From positions 1-20,448 of IMG/VR virus record IMGVR_UViG_3300040806_001048: DNA of 20,448 bases, one strand, 5' to 3'. The notes under the pieces were generated by a model, which saw nothing but the letters and a program-made list of their open reading frames with translations, ran no database searches and was not told the DNA's origin. Of the stretch, positions 1-7,062 are shown piece after piece. A program made the translations under genes and the position numbers. How positions within the stretch are numbered: the stretch's first letter is position 1; every line of letters begins with the position of its first letter. The DNA comes from a virus.

Positions 1-44
1 CTATGCGCAGCAAGTATGCCCAGGGCAGGGGCTGGGGCTACTGA
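1..44 (+). CDS. C-terminal end of an upstream gene (partial)
   Basis: Reading from base 3 gives the short open stretch MRSKYAQGRGWGY followed by TGA at 42-44. That stop shares its last base with the ATG of the next gene (TGATG), the same coupling seen at several other junctions here, which is the main reason to believe this is the tail of a real gene. The in-frame ATG at base 3 is probably internal. The Gly/aromatic-rich end is too short to assign a function. It could also be a chance open stretch. Confidence 0.5.
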   Translation, partial: MRSKYAQGRGWGY

Positions 45-2557
45 TGATCGGTGTCGGTAGAGCAGCGCGCGTTGTCGGCACGGCTACGGTCACGGATGCG
101 TGGCGTACCGATGCCGATACGCAGTTCGCGCAGTGGGCTTCCGTGTCGAAATACGACCCGGGGGTCAACGAGGGCGCAGCTGTCTACGACACCAAGCACT
201 ACTACACCCGTTTTCTGGCTGATACGGCTGGGACGTTCGACTTCTACGTGCAGTTGAGTGGCCCAGCTACGGGTAGAGAGCGTATTCGGTGGTCAATCGA
301 CGGCGCAGACACCGATTTTGTCGAGTTTGACCAGACGCGAGTCAACGACAGCGGCGTTTTGGAGCTCGCGCCGACGAAAGGGCGCGATCAGGTGCGTTTC
401 CGAGCCACGATCAAGGAGCGCAACGGCTGGTTCCACCCCCGTCGCATGGTTTTGACGCTCGATAGCGCCGATCAGTGCGAGCTTGTCGACGGTCCGACGA
501 CTCTGGTGCTCATTATCTACAGCCGCAAGGACCCGCCGCGCATCACGCTGACCGGCGGCCCGTTGACGATGGGTGTCGGTGGCACGGACGACTGTGACTT
601 CAACGTGGTGGACAGCACTGGTGCTGCCTACACCATGGCCAACCTGATTGACCCCATTACGGTGTACTTCCGTGTTTACCAGACTTCTGACACCTGGAAG
701 ACGCCTCTGCCCGACGTTATCCGCATTGACGGCGACCCAGAAACGGACCCGCGCGATCAGAAGGTCACGTTCACCTCTGCGAGCCCTGCGACGCAGAATG
801 TTACGTTCATTGCGTACAGCGGCAGCGGCAGCTACACGCTGGAAGCGCTCATTGAGCGCGGGTCGCTGAAGTACGCGGCCGAGCAGTTCGACGCGGACAC
901 CGGCATCAAGAACCTGACTGGGTACTACGTCCACCGCGACGAGAACCAGTGGTGCTTTAGCAACGACTTCGCCCGCCTGCGGCAGGACAACTACGGTCTA
1001 TACGACAAAGACGGATGGCACCCCGGTTACCCGACTGGCTATGGATTTGGCGGGCATACCACGACGACCGACGCACAGGATTTCGTACGTTTCGAGACCC
1101 AGAGTGCTGTGACTCCAGTGACGGACCCGATCACGGGGAACTCGATGGAGTGGTGGGTCAACACGGCCCAAGTCACCGCTGGGCCCAGCTATACAAGACA
1201 GCTCTTTACCGTGCAGTACTGCGGTGGGCCATGGATCGGTCACGTCCCCCCCGGCGCTGGTGAGAACTTTGTGCGTGCTGCGTATCGCTTTGAGCCGTTT
1301 AAGAGCGAGGACGCGGACCACCAGCACGAGGTGATGAGCGTTGGCTACCGCGCGCGTCAGGTGGCGCGTAGCAGCAGCGTGCAGTTCAGGGCGCGGAACG
1401 TGGTCGGCGCTAACGGTCACGGCACGTTTGGCCCTCAGGACCAGCCCTACATTGCGTGGACACAGAACACCGTTGGTGTTGCAGGCGATTCGATCACCAT
1501 CACCGACTACGAGGGCACATCTGCCACCTTTACCGCAGGTGCGGAATACGCAGTCGGCTCTACTGCGGACGACACTGCGCAAAACATCGTAGACGCCGTT
1601 AACGGGTCGTCTCTCAAAGTAATTGCTCTAAAGGCCGGGTCGACTGTTGCCGTTAAGCAGGGCGAGGTAAACGGCACGCACCCCGGAGTACCGGCATACA
1701 ACGCTTCTGGCGACCATACAGACCGCCTAGCCGCCACAGGTGGTGGCTTCGATTCGCGAGTGACCTTTCTAACGTCCAAGAGGTTCGTTTCTACGGCTAT
1801 TGTAGACGCCTCTGGCAACGACTGCCGACCGACTGCTGTCGGCGGTACGACCGGCGAGTACTACTACGACTCCGAGACCGGCACCGAGCTGTGGTTCTGG
1901 TCGATGAAGAACATGTGGGGTCGTCAGCTGAACGCGACCGTGTCCGGCATTCTGACCAACAGCGCCCCCGAGCGCCTGACGCACTCGGCGTGGAACATCT
2001 GGTACGGCGTGCGGCGCGACCCGATCTGGGGCTTGACGCTGTGGATGGTCAACTACGTGCCGGATGAACCCGCGGCTTTTAATCCGACCCTGGCGTACGA
2101 CCATGAGCTGGTCTACCGCTACAACGACGGCGACGCGACTAACACCCGCTCGTTCAGCGCCTGGGGATACGACGGCACCCTGATTGACAGGACGCCCGCT
2201 GAGCCTGGGTGGCTGATCGAGAGCACTGAGACTGCGTACCAGCCGCTAGTGGATGACGGGTACGACACTGACGACTGCAAGGGCTGGGACTTTGCTGGAC
2301 ACAGCAAGTGCCTGATGGTGTTCAACCCGGTCTGGGTCAGCAACTTCGACGGCAGCGACGACATCGCGACGTTCAACAACGTCAAGACCAACAGCCTCGG
2401 CAACTTGATCCACAGCATCCAAATGCAGATCGACACTGAGGCTAACGTTGCCGGGTGGCCTGACTTCTTCCCTGCGCAGCTGTACAACTGGTGGAGCCCG
2501 CGCGGTAACTGCACGGCCTTCGACGACACCCGTCCAACCATTGCCATCACCGTCTAA
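44..2557 (+). CDS. Large virion-associated protein with Calx-beta-like domain (putative fibre or receptor-contact protein)
   Basis: This 837-residue protein has no family I can name over its full length. Residues about 55-165 read like a Calx-beta domain: a strand starting FDFYVQLSGP, a D-G-A-x-x-D-F segment, then a strand-rich stretch ending MVLTLDS and TTLVLIIYS. Residues about 482-590 contain an ITITD-x5-TF strand pair followed by TAQNIVDAVN, a module style common in phage structural proteins and matched in the adaptor gene at 10305-11378. Residues about 616-672 are crowded with Trp and Tyr. There is no signal peptide or membrane helix. The start at 44 overlaps the previous stop by one base, with only a G-rich, weak ribosome site upstream. 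It is coupled by TAATG to the next gene and lies two genes before terL. A tail fibre, decoration or host-contact role is inferred from the domains and the virion-gene context. Confidence 0.72.
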   Translation: MIGVGRAARVVGTATVTDAWRTDADTQFAQWASVSKYDPGVNEGAAVYDTKHYYTRFLADTAGTFDFYVQLSGPATGRERIRWSIDGADTDFVEFDQTRVNDSGVLELAPTKGRDQVRFRATIKERNGWFHPRRMVLTLDSADQCELVDGPTTLVLIIYSRKDPPRITLTGGPLTMGVGGTDDCDFNVVDSTGAAYTMANLIDPITVYFRVYQTSDTWKTPLPDVIRIDGDPETDPRDQKVTFTSASPATQNVTFIAYSGSGSYTLEALIERGSLKYAAEQFDADTGIKNLTGYYVHRDENQWCFSNDFARLRQDNYGLYDKDGWHPGYPTGYGFGGHTTTTDAQDFVRFETQSAVTPVTDPITGNSMEWWVNTAQVTAGPSYTRQLFTVQYCGGPWIGHVPPGAGENFVRAAYRFEPFKSEDADHQHEVMSVGYRARQVARSSSVQFRARNVVGANGHGTFGPQDQPYIAWTQNTVGVAGDSITITDYEGTSATFTAGAEYAVGSTADDTAQNIVDAVNGSSLKVIALKAGSTVAVKQGEVNGTHPGVPAYNASGDHTDRLAATGGGFDSRVTFLTSKRFVSTAIVDASGNDCRPTAVGGTTGEYYYDSETGTELWFWSMKNMWGRQLNATVSGILTNSAPERLTHSAWNIWYGVRRDPIWGLTLWMVNYVPDEPAAFNPTLAYDHELVYRYNDGDATNTRSFSAWGYDGTLIDRTPAEPGWLIESTETAYQPLVDDGYDTDDCKGWDFAGHSKCLMVFNPVWVSNFDGSDDIATFNNVKTNSLGNLIHSIQMQIDTEANVAGWPDFFPAQLYNWWSPRGNCTAFDDTRPTIAITV

Positions 2558-3006
2558 TGAGCCAGACAGTCAAAATCGACGTGACCGAGGGCAACGACGT
2601 CTGGTTCGCCCACCGGATCACGCTGCCCAACCAGCAGTACCTAGAGAACGCTGCTGCGGCTAAGTCAAACGGCACTGCGTTGGCGGGGGACATCATTACG
2701 GTAGACCTGATCCGTGACAGCGCAACCGGCTCGACGCGGCGCGTCAAGCGCATCGCGACGATCACCGACACGGCTGCAGTTGCCGACTACGTGTTCAACA
2801 CGCTGCAGTACACCTTCTGGGACGGCTACGACGATATCGGCTACAACTTCCTGTTCCGCCTGACGGAGTCAGGCACGAACGGGGACGAGACGTGGAAGCT
2901 GGAGGGCGGCAACAACTACTACATTGAGTTTGCTGTCGCGACCCAGGACTACGGAACGATTCGCTGGGCCAACAAAATCTACGTCACGGGGCTCATTAGC
3001 CGATGA
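2557..3006 (+). CDS. Small beta-rich virion-like protein of unknown function
   Basis: This is a 149-residue protein. Its ATG overlaps the preceding stop (TAATG) and its stop overlaps the terL start (ATGA), so it is translationally coupled on both sides; no Shine-Dalgarno is visible. Alternating hydrophobic strands, a Gly/Asn turn near GGNNYYIEF and a final strand ending in GLISR suggest an immunoglobulin-like beta sandwich, as in N-terminal domains of some baseplate or fibre-anchoring proteins (BppU-like). That resemblance is impressionistic. It occupies the slot directly before terL where many phages carry the small terminase, but I see no helix-turn-helix or helical oligomerisation region, so I do not call it TerS. 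It may be an accessory partner of the Calx-beta protein upstream. Confidence 0.7.
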   Translation: MSQTVKIDVTEGNDVWFAHRITLPNQQYLENAAAAKSNGTALAGDIITVDLIRDSATGSTRRVKRIATITDTAAVADYVFNTLQYTFWDGYDDIGYNFLFRLTESGTNGDETWKLEGGNNYYIEFAVATQDYGTIRWANKIYVTGLISR

Positions 3007-4436
3007 GTGAGGTCGTCCACAACTACACCCCTTACGGCGCTGCGCGTGAGTTGTGGACATTGGCGCCTGCCGAGCTGCTGCTCGAAGGCCCTGCAGGTAC
3101 GGGTAAGACGCGCGCGCTGTTGGAGTGGATCAACTACCTATGCGAGGCGTACCCAGGCATCCGCGTTCTCATGCTTCGTCAAACAAGAGAGTCGCTGGCC
3201 GAATCAGTGCTAGTTACTTTCGAGCAGGAAGTATTGTGGCCTGGGCACCCCGCTATTCACGGCTCTGCAGGCCGGAACAACCGGCAGAACTACCACTACC
3301 CAAACGGTTCGCACATCGTGCTAGGCGGGCTCGACAAGCCGGAAAAGACCTTCTCGACGCAGTACGACGTCATCTCGGTCTTCGAGGCGCGTGAGATCGA
3401 CCAGCACAGCTGGGAGTACCTGTCTCGTGCAAACCGTAACTTCGTGATGCCCTGGCAGATGCGCATCGCGGATACGAACCCCGCAGGCGAGTACCATTGG
3501 CTGAACCAGTACTTCCCGCAGGGCTTCCGTGAGGTGCCCGAACGGCACCAGAAGGACCAGAAGCTGCGGCTGCTCTCCCGTCACCAGGACAATCCTACCT
3601 ACTGGGACCACGAGAAGGGCAAGTGGACTAAGCGCGGTGACGCCTACGTCAACGGCATCCTCGCTAACCTGCCGCACGGTGCTCGTCGAGCCAACCTCTA
3701 CGAGGGCCGATGGGCCAGCGAGGAAGGCGTCATCTTCGAGGAGTGGGACCCGAGCATCCACATTATCGACAAGGAGGACGCGCCCGAGTTCAAGTGGTGC
3801 TTCGCCTCCTACGACAAAGGCCTGCGTCACCCGGGCTGCCTGCAAATCTGGGGCGTCAACGACGACCGGATGTACCGTATTGCGGAGATATACCGCACAA
3901 ACGAGACGCAGGACTGGTGGGCAGAGCACGTGGTCAAGTACCACAAGAAGTACGACCTGCAAGCTCTGGTCTGTGACCCGAGCGAGCCTGAGTACATCAA
4001 GGTCTTCAATGACCGGTTGGGGCACGCACGGGGGCGGAACGGTAACCGTATCGCCCGGAAGGCGCGTAACGCCATTCGCACCGGTATCGACATGGTGCGG
4101 TGGGGTTTAAGCAAAGCCGACAACGGCCCCCGTATCTTCATCCTGCGCGACAGCCTTGTTGGTCGAGACAAGGACCGCGTAGAGAAGAAGAAGCCGTACT
4201 GCCTTGAAGACGAGATGGCTAGCTACATCTGGACCAAGAGTCGGGACGGCAAACCTGTGAAGGAGAGACCTGACCCGACGTGCAGTGACCACGCCATTGA
4301 CTGCCTACGGTATGCGGCCATGTTCATGTGGAACCGTGACATGGCGGTCGAGGACAGCGGATGGGACTACCCTGACAACAGCTTCGGCAAACTGCTTAAC
4401 CACAAGGAAGTGAAAGGAGTCCCCTATGTCGTTTAA
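3003..4436 (+). CDS. terL: Terminase large subunit (ATPase-nuclease)
   Basis: This is the motor that translocates phage DNA into the prohead and cuts the concatemer. The 477-residue length is typical. The N-terminal ATPase shows Walker A GPAGTGKT at residues 29-36 (Lys35), a Walker B-like strand ISVFEARE at 124-131 with acidic residues 128 and 131, and the coupling motif ADTNPAG at 156-162. The C-terminal RNase H-like nuclease shows Asp271 in ASYDKG, Asp325 in VCDPSEPEY, and Asp429/Asp433 in SDHAIDCLRY, the expected acidic metal ligands. The start is coupled to the previous gene by ATGA, and the 3' end overlaps the portal gene by 11 bases. All key motifs look intact. The packaging strategy (cos or headful) cannot be told from this. 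Confidence 0.97.
   Translation: MSEVVHNYTPYGAARELWTLAPAELLLEGPAGTGKTRALLEWINYLCEAYPGIRVLMLRQTRESLAESVLVTFEQEVLWPGHPAIHGSAGRNNRQNYHYPNGSHIVLGGLDKPEKTFSTQYDVISVFEAREIDQHSWEYLSRANRNFVMPWQMRIADTNPAGEYHWLNQYFPQGFREVPERHQKDQKLRLLSRHQDNPTYWDHEKGKWTKRGDAYVNGILANLPHGARRANLYEGRWASEEGVIFEEWDPSIHIIDKEDAPEFKWCFASYDKGLRHPGCLQIWGVNDDRMYRIAEIYRTNETQDWWAEHVVKYHKKYDLQALVCDPSEPEYIKVFNDRLGHARGRNGNRIARKARNAIRTGIDMVRWGLSKADNGPRIFILRDSLVGRDKDRVEKKKPYCLEDEMASYIWTKSRDGKPVKERPDPTCSDHAIDCLRYAAMFMWNRDMAVEDSGWDYPDNSFGKLLNHKEVKGVPYVV
4413..4419 (+). promoter_or_regulatory. Strong Shine-Dalgarno for the portal gene, inside terL
   Basis: AAAGGAG lies six bases before the ATG at 4426, within the last codons of terL. It fixes the portal start and makes the 11-base terL/portal overlap credible. 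The site should allow independent, stronger initiation of portal than coupling alone. Confidence 0.8.
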
Positions 4437-6318
4437 CGACCCCGAGAACGCGATGGAGGAGGTTAAGGCTGCGATCGAGTATCGCAACCGCCACCTCAAG
4501 TCGCTGAACGACCAAGTCCAGCGCTTCCACGGTCCGCACTACAAGAAGGACACGTACACGGTTGGCGAGGACTACGCGCCGGAGAACACGTACTACGAGT
4601 ACGTGTCGTTGATGATCCCTAAGCTGATCTTCGACAACCCGCGCGTGCAGGTGAACAGCCGCAAGCCGGGACCGGTAAACGACGTGGCTACGGCTCTGCG
4701 TTACGGGCTCAACCGCTGGGTTCGTGACTGCGTGCTGCGTAAGCGCCTTGTCGAGCTGGCGACCGACATGCTGTTCAGCTACGGCGTTGCGGTCGTGCGC
4801 GAAGACGCTGCAAACACCAGCGGTGGCGCGATCAACCTGCCTGAGCAGGACGTTCAGAAGCCGAGCAAGACCATGTGGCCGGTGGTCGAGCGCGTCAGCC
4901 AAAAGCAGTTCATCATCGACCCGGGATGCAGCCGCCCCAGTGACGCGCTGTTCATGGGCCACGAGTATCGCCGCACCCGTAAGGAGCTGCTGGCGATGGC
5001 CGACAAGGAGCCGGGCTGGGACAAGGAATCTATCCGTGAGGCTGCGTCCTCTGACGTCGATCGCGACGAGGGCAGCCAGCGCAAGTACCCCGACCGTGAC
5101 GAGATTGTCGTCTACGAGGTCTGGGTGCCGGACTACGAGATGGAGGAGAGCCCGGGACCCAAGATGGGCTTCCACGGCACCATCCTGACTCTAGCCAGCT
5201 GCGCGTCGCCTGAGGGGGCACAGCCCCTTGGCCGCTACCTGCGTAAGCCGCGCCCGTACTACGGTCCGCGCACGGGCCCGTACAGCATCTTCGGCGTCTA
5301 CAAGGTGCCGGACAGCCCCATCCCCCTCAGCCCGCTGACGGCTGTGGAGGCTCAGATTGGCGACCTGAACCAGCACGTTCGGGCGGCCAGCAACAGCATG
5401 ATGAAGCACAAGCGCATCGTGGGGGTCAACGACCCGCGCACCGCGCAGCTCGTCAAGGACACCGGTCACGATTACGTCGCGGTCGTTCCCTTCGAGGACG
5501 GTCGCGCAATGGTTCAGGAGTTTGAACTTGGCGGACAAACAGAACAGCAAGCCCGCTGGATCGCTACGTGCCGCGAGCGAGCAGACCGGGCACTCGGGAT
5601 GGACGAAGCGCTGCGTGGAGCGGTATCTGGAGCTGGTACGGCAACGGAACACACCATCGCATCTGAGGCCGCAAATACACGTATTGCGTACATTAAGCAA
5701 GCGTTCTCGGACTCAGTGACTGCGGTGCTGGAGAAGGTTGCCTTCTACATGTACCACGACGACCGCATCGTCTTCCCCCTGGGGAGCGAGGTCGCACGGC
5801 AGATGGGGCTGCCGCCTGACGCTGCGCCCTACTTCGAGGGCGGTGGGCACGACGACGCCGAGGGCTACGGGTTCGAAGACCTTGAGCTTGAGATCGAGCC
5901 CTACAGCATGGAGCGTGCCTCCGAGGGTATGGCGCAAAAGCGCGCTATGGAGATGCACAGCCTGATCCTAAACACGCTGCCCGCCATGGCTCAGTACCCG
6001 GACTACCCGTGGCTGGACCACTTCCAGAAGATCGGCAACGCAATGAACGCTCCTGACCTGCCTGAGCTGGTGCGTCCTGAGCTGTTGGCGCGTCTGGCGC
6101 AGGATCTACAGCGCATGCAGCAGACTCAAGCTCAGGTGGCGCTGAAGAGCGCTACCCCGATGATGCAGGTCCAGTCTGGGCAGCCCGGCAAGCCTGTGCA
6201 GACATCGCAGCCGAGCAAGGAGCTGCCGAACGCTGGGCAGCAAATGAGTCGTGTTCTTGGCGCTATGCAACAGCAGGCGCCGACCGGTCCCCCGCAAGGA
6301 GGTACAAGTGGCGCGTAA
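4426..6318 (+). CDS. Portal protein
   Basis: This forms the dodecameric ring at the capsid vertex through which DNA enters and leaves; it is the docking site for terminase and, later, the tail. It has 630 residues, in the range of podovirus portals. The N-terminal half is helical and ends in the FIIDPGCSRPSDALFMGHEYRRTRKELL region (residues about 164-190), a portal-like surface signature. It is followed by the clip/stem region, and later by GTATEHTIASEA (about 405-417) and the long helix around AYIKQAFSDSVTAVLEKV. The last 60 or so residues are rich in Gln, Pro and Gly and probably disordered. It lies immediately after terL and before scaffold and capsid, the classical order. The start is set by the AAAGGAG site within terL. 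I see no protease domain or fusion. Confidence 0.93.
   Translation: MSFNDPENAMEEVKAAIEYRNRHLKSLNDQVQRFHGPHYKKDTYTVGEDYAPENTYYEYVSLMIPKLIFDNPRVQVNSRKPGPVNDVATALRYGLNRWVRDCVLRKRLVELATDMLFSYGVAVVREDAANTSGGAINLPEQDVQKPSKTMWPVVERVSQKQFIIDPGCSRPSDALFMGHEYRRTRKELLAMADKEPGWDKESIREAASSDVDRDEGSQRKYPDRDEIVVYEVWVPDYEMEESPGPKMGFHGTILTLASCASPEGAQPLGRYLRKPRPYYGPRTGPYSIFGVYKVPDSPIPLSPLTAVEAQIGDLNQHVRAASNSMMKHKRIVGVNDPRTAQLVKDTGHDYVAVVPFEDGRAMVQEFELGGQTEQQARWIATCRERADRALGMDEALRGAVSGAGTATEHTIASEAANTRIAYIKQAFSDSVTAVLEKVAFYMYHDDRIVFPLGSEVARQMGLPPDAAPYFEGGGHDDAEGYGFEDLELEIEPYSMERASEGMAQKRAMEMHSLILNTLPAMAQYPDYPWLDHFQKIGNAMNAPDLPELVRPELLARLAQDLQRMQQTQAQVALKSATPMMQVQSGQPGKPVQTSQPSKELPNAGQQMSRVLGAMQQQAPTGPPQGGTSGA
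6296..6302 (+). promoter_or_regulatory. Shine-Dalgarno defining a GTG start
   Basis: AAGGAGG ends five bases before GTG at 6308, inside the end of the portal gene. It is the best match to the consensus among the small genes. It argues for the GTG start instead of the longer reading from GTG 6251, which would begin with 19 extra residues and has no such site. Confidence 0.8.
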
Positions 6319-6613
6319 GAAGAGTAAGGGCACTATGCCCAAGCGCTTCTCTGTCAAGAGTGGTGATAAGTCGAAGTCGGGTGGCCTGACTGCTAAGGGT
6401 GTGGCGCGTTACCGTGCAGCCAACCCCGGTAGCAAGCTCAAGACTGCGGTGACCACTAAGCCCAGCAAGCTCAAGAAGGGCAGCAAGGCTGCTAAGCGCC
6501 GGGCGTCGTTCTGCAGCCGCATGAGTGGCATGAAGAAGAAGCTCACCAGCTCGAAGACGGCGAGCAACCCGAATTCGCGGATCAACAAGGCCCTGAGGAA
6601 GTGGAACTGCTGA
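6308..6613 (+). CDS. Small highly basic DUF6321-like protein
   Basis: This is a 101-residue protein starting at GTG 6308, overlapping the portal stop by 11 bases. It is extremely rich in Lys, Arg and Ser. The core SGGLTAKGVARYRAANPGS, then TTKPSKLKKGSKAAKRR, the SFCSRMSGM segment and the terminal ALRKWNC match my memory of the DUF6321 family, small proteins recurring in environmental phages. Its molecular role is unknown. The charge suggests nucleic acid binding, perhaps in packaging or within the capsid, which is inference. Two Cys residues (in SFCSR and the final position) are a family hallmark as I recall it. It sits in a run of three tiny genes between portal and scaffold and shares its stop with the next start (TGATG). 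Confidence 0.85.
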   Translation: MARKKSKGTMPKRFSVKSGDKSKSGGLTAKGVARYRAANPGSKLKTAVTTKPSKLKKGSKAAKRRASFCSRMSGMKKKLTSSKTASNPNSRINKALRKWNC

Positions 6614-6846
6614 TGGCGAACTCCGAGTACCGCAAGTACCACGCGAGCACCAGGGCTAAGAAGCAGCGTGCTCAGCGGAACCGCAACCGCCGCGAGATGG
6701 TCAAGGCCGGTCGCGCCCGCAAGGGCGACGGCATGGAGGTCGACCACAAGAAACCACTGTCCAAGGGTGGCTCCAACGGTAAGAAGAACCTGCGGATGGT
6801 CCCTAGGACAGTCAACCGGAAGAAACACACCAAGAGGAAAGCATGA
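6613..6846 (+). CDS. Small HNH-nuclease-like protein
   Basis: This is a 77-residue basic protein. The ATG at 6613 overlaps the previous stop by one base, with GAGGAAG at 6595-6601 upstream; an in-frame GTG at 6601 would add four residues and is less likely. The C-terminal half carries an HNH-like core: EVDHKKPLSKGGSNGKKNLR, where the Asp-His pair, the Pro, the Gly-Gly turn and the Asn-Leu pair correspond to the beta-beta-alpha metal motif. The usual zinc-binding Cys pairs are missing, and the final His/Asn position falls in VPRTVNRKK. HNH proteins beside packaging genes assist terminase cutting in some cos-type phages (HK97 gp74 is the known case). Whether this one does so is inference, and it could be a non-catalytic DNA-binding relic. 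Confidence 0.82.
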   Translation: MANSEYRKYHASTRAKKQRAQRNRNRREMVKAGRARKGDGMEVDHKKPLSKGGSNGKKNLRMVPRTVNRKKHTKRKA

Positions 6847-7043
6847 CCCGAGCTAGCTCGCGCATCATTGTGCGCAAAAATGACGCATTCGCTTCTAACC
6901 AGATGCCCCGCAACTGGAAGCATCACAAAGGCCAGTTTGATAAAAAAGGACGGCCCGTTTTCCGCAACATGGCAGAGGCTCACGAGTCCGCTCGCCGTGC
7001 TCGCGGCGAAGAGGGCGCGCAAGTCCACTACGACGAAATGTGA
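6843..7043 (+). CDS. Small conserved-looking protein of unknown function
   Basis: This 66-residue protein is coupled to the HNH-like gene by ATGA, with AGAGGA at 6833-6838 as its ribosome site. The sequence is hydrophilic and charged, with a PRNWKHHKGQFDKKGRPVF segment and a helix around MAEAHESARRARGEE. I do not recognise a family. The good ribosome site, the coupling and its place in a packaging gene cluster support a real gene. A nucleic acid or capsid accessory role is only a guess from its neighbours. Confidence 0.72.
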   Translation: MTRASSRIIVRKNDAFASNQMPRNWKHHKGQFDKKGRPVFRNMAEAHESARRARGEEGAQVHYDEM

Positions 7044-7062
7044 TTAGAGAACTGAGGCACAC

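Noticed and set aside
3321-4025. 234-codon minus-strand open frame opposite terL
   Set aside because: Shadow of terL; no conserved motif or ribosome site.
4396-5175. 259-codon minus-strand open frame opposite the portal gene
   Set aside because: Shadow of portal codon bias; low-complexity Leu/Val/Arg product and no independent signals.
5522-5719. Small + strand open frame inside the portal gene with slightly unusual base use
   Set aside because: The portal frame in this stretch keeps a typical portal segment (GTATEH and the following helix); the other frame has no ribosome site or recognisable content.
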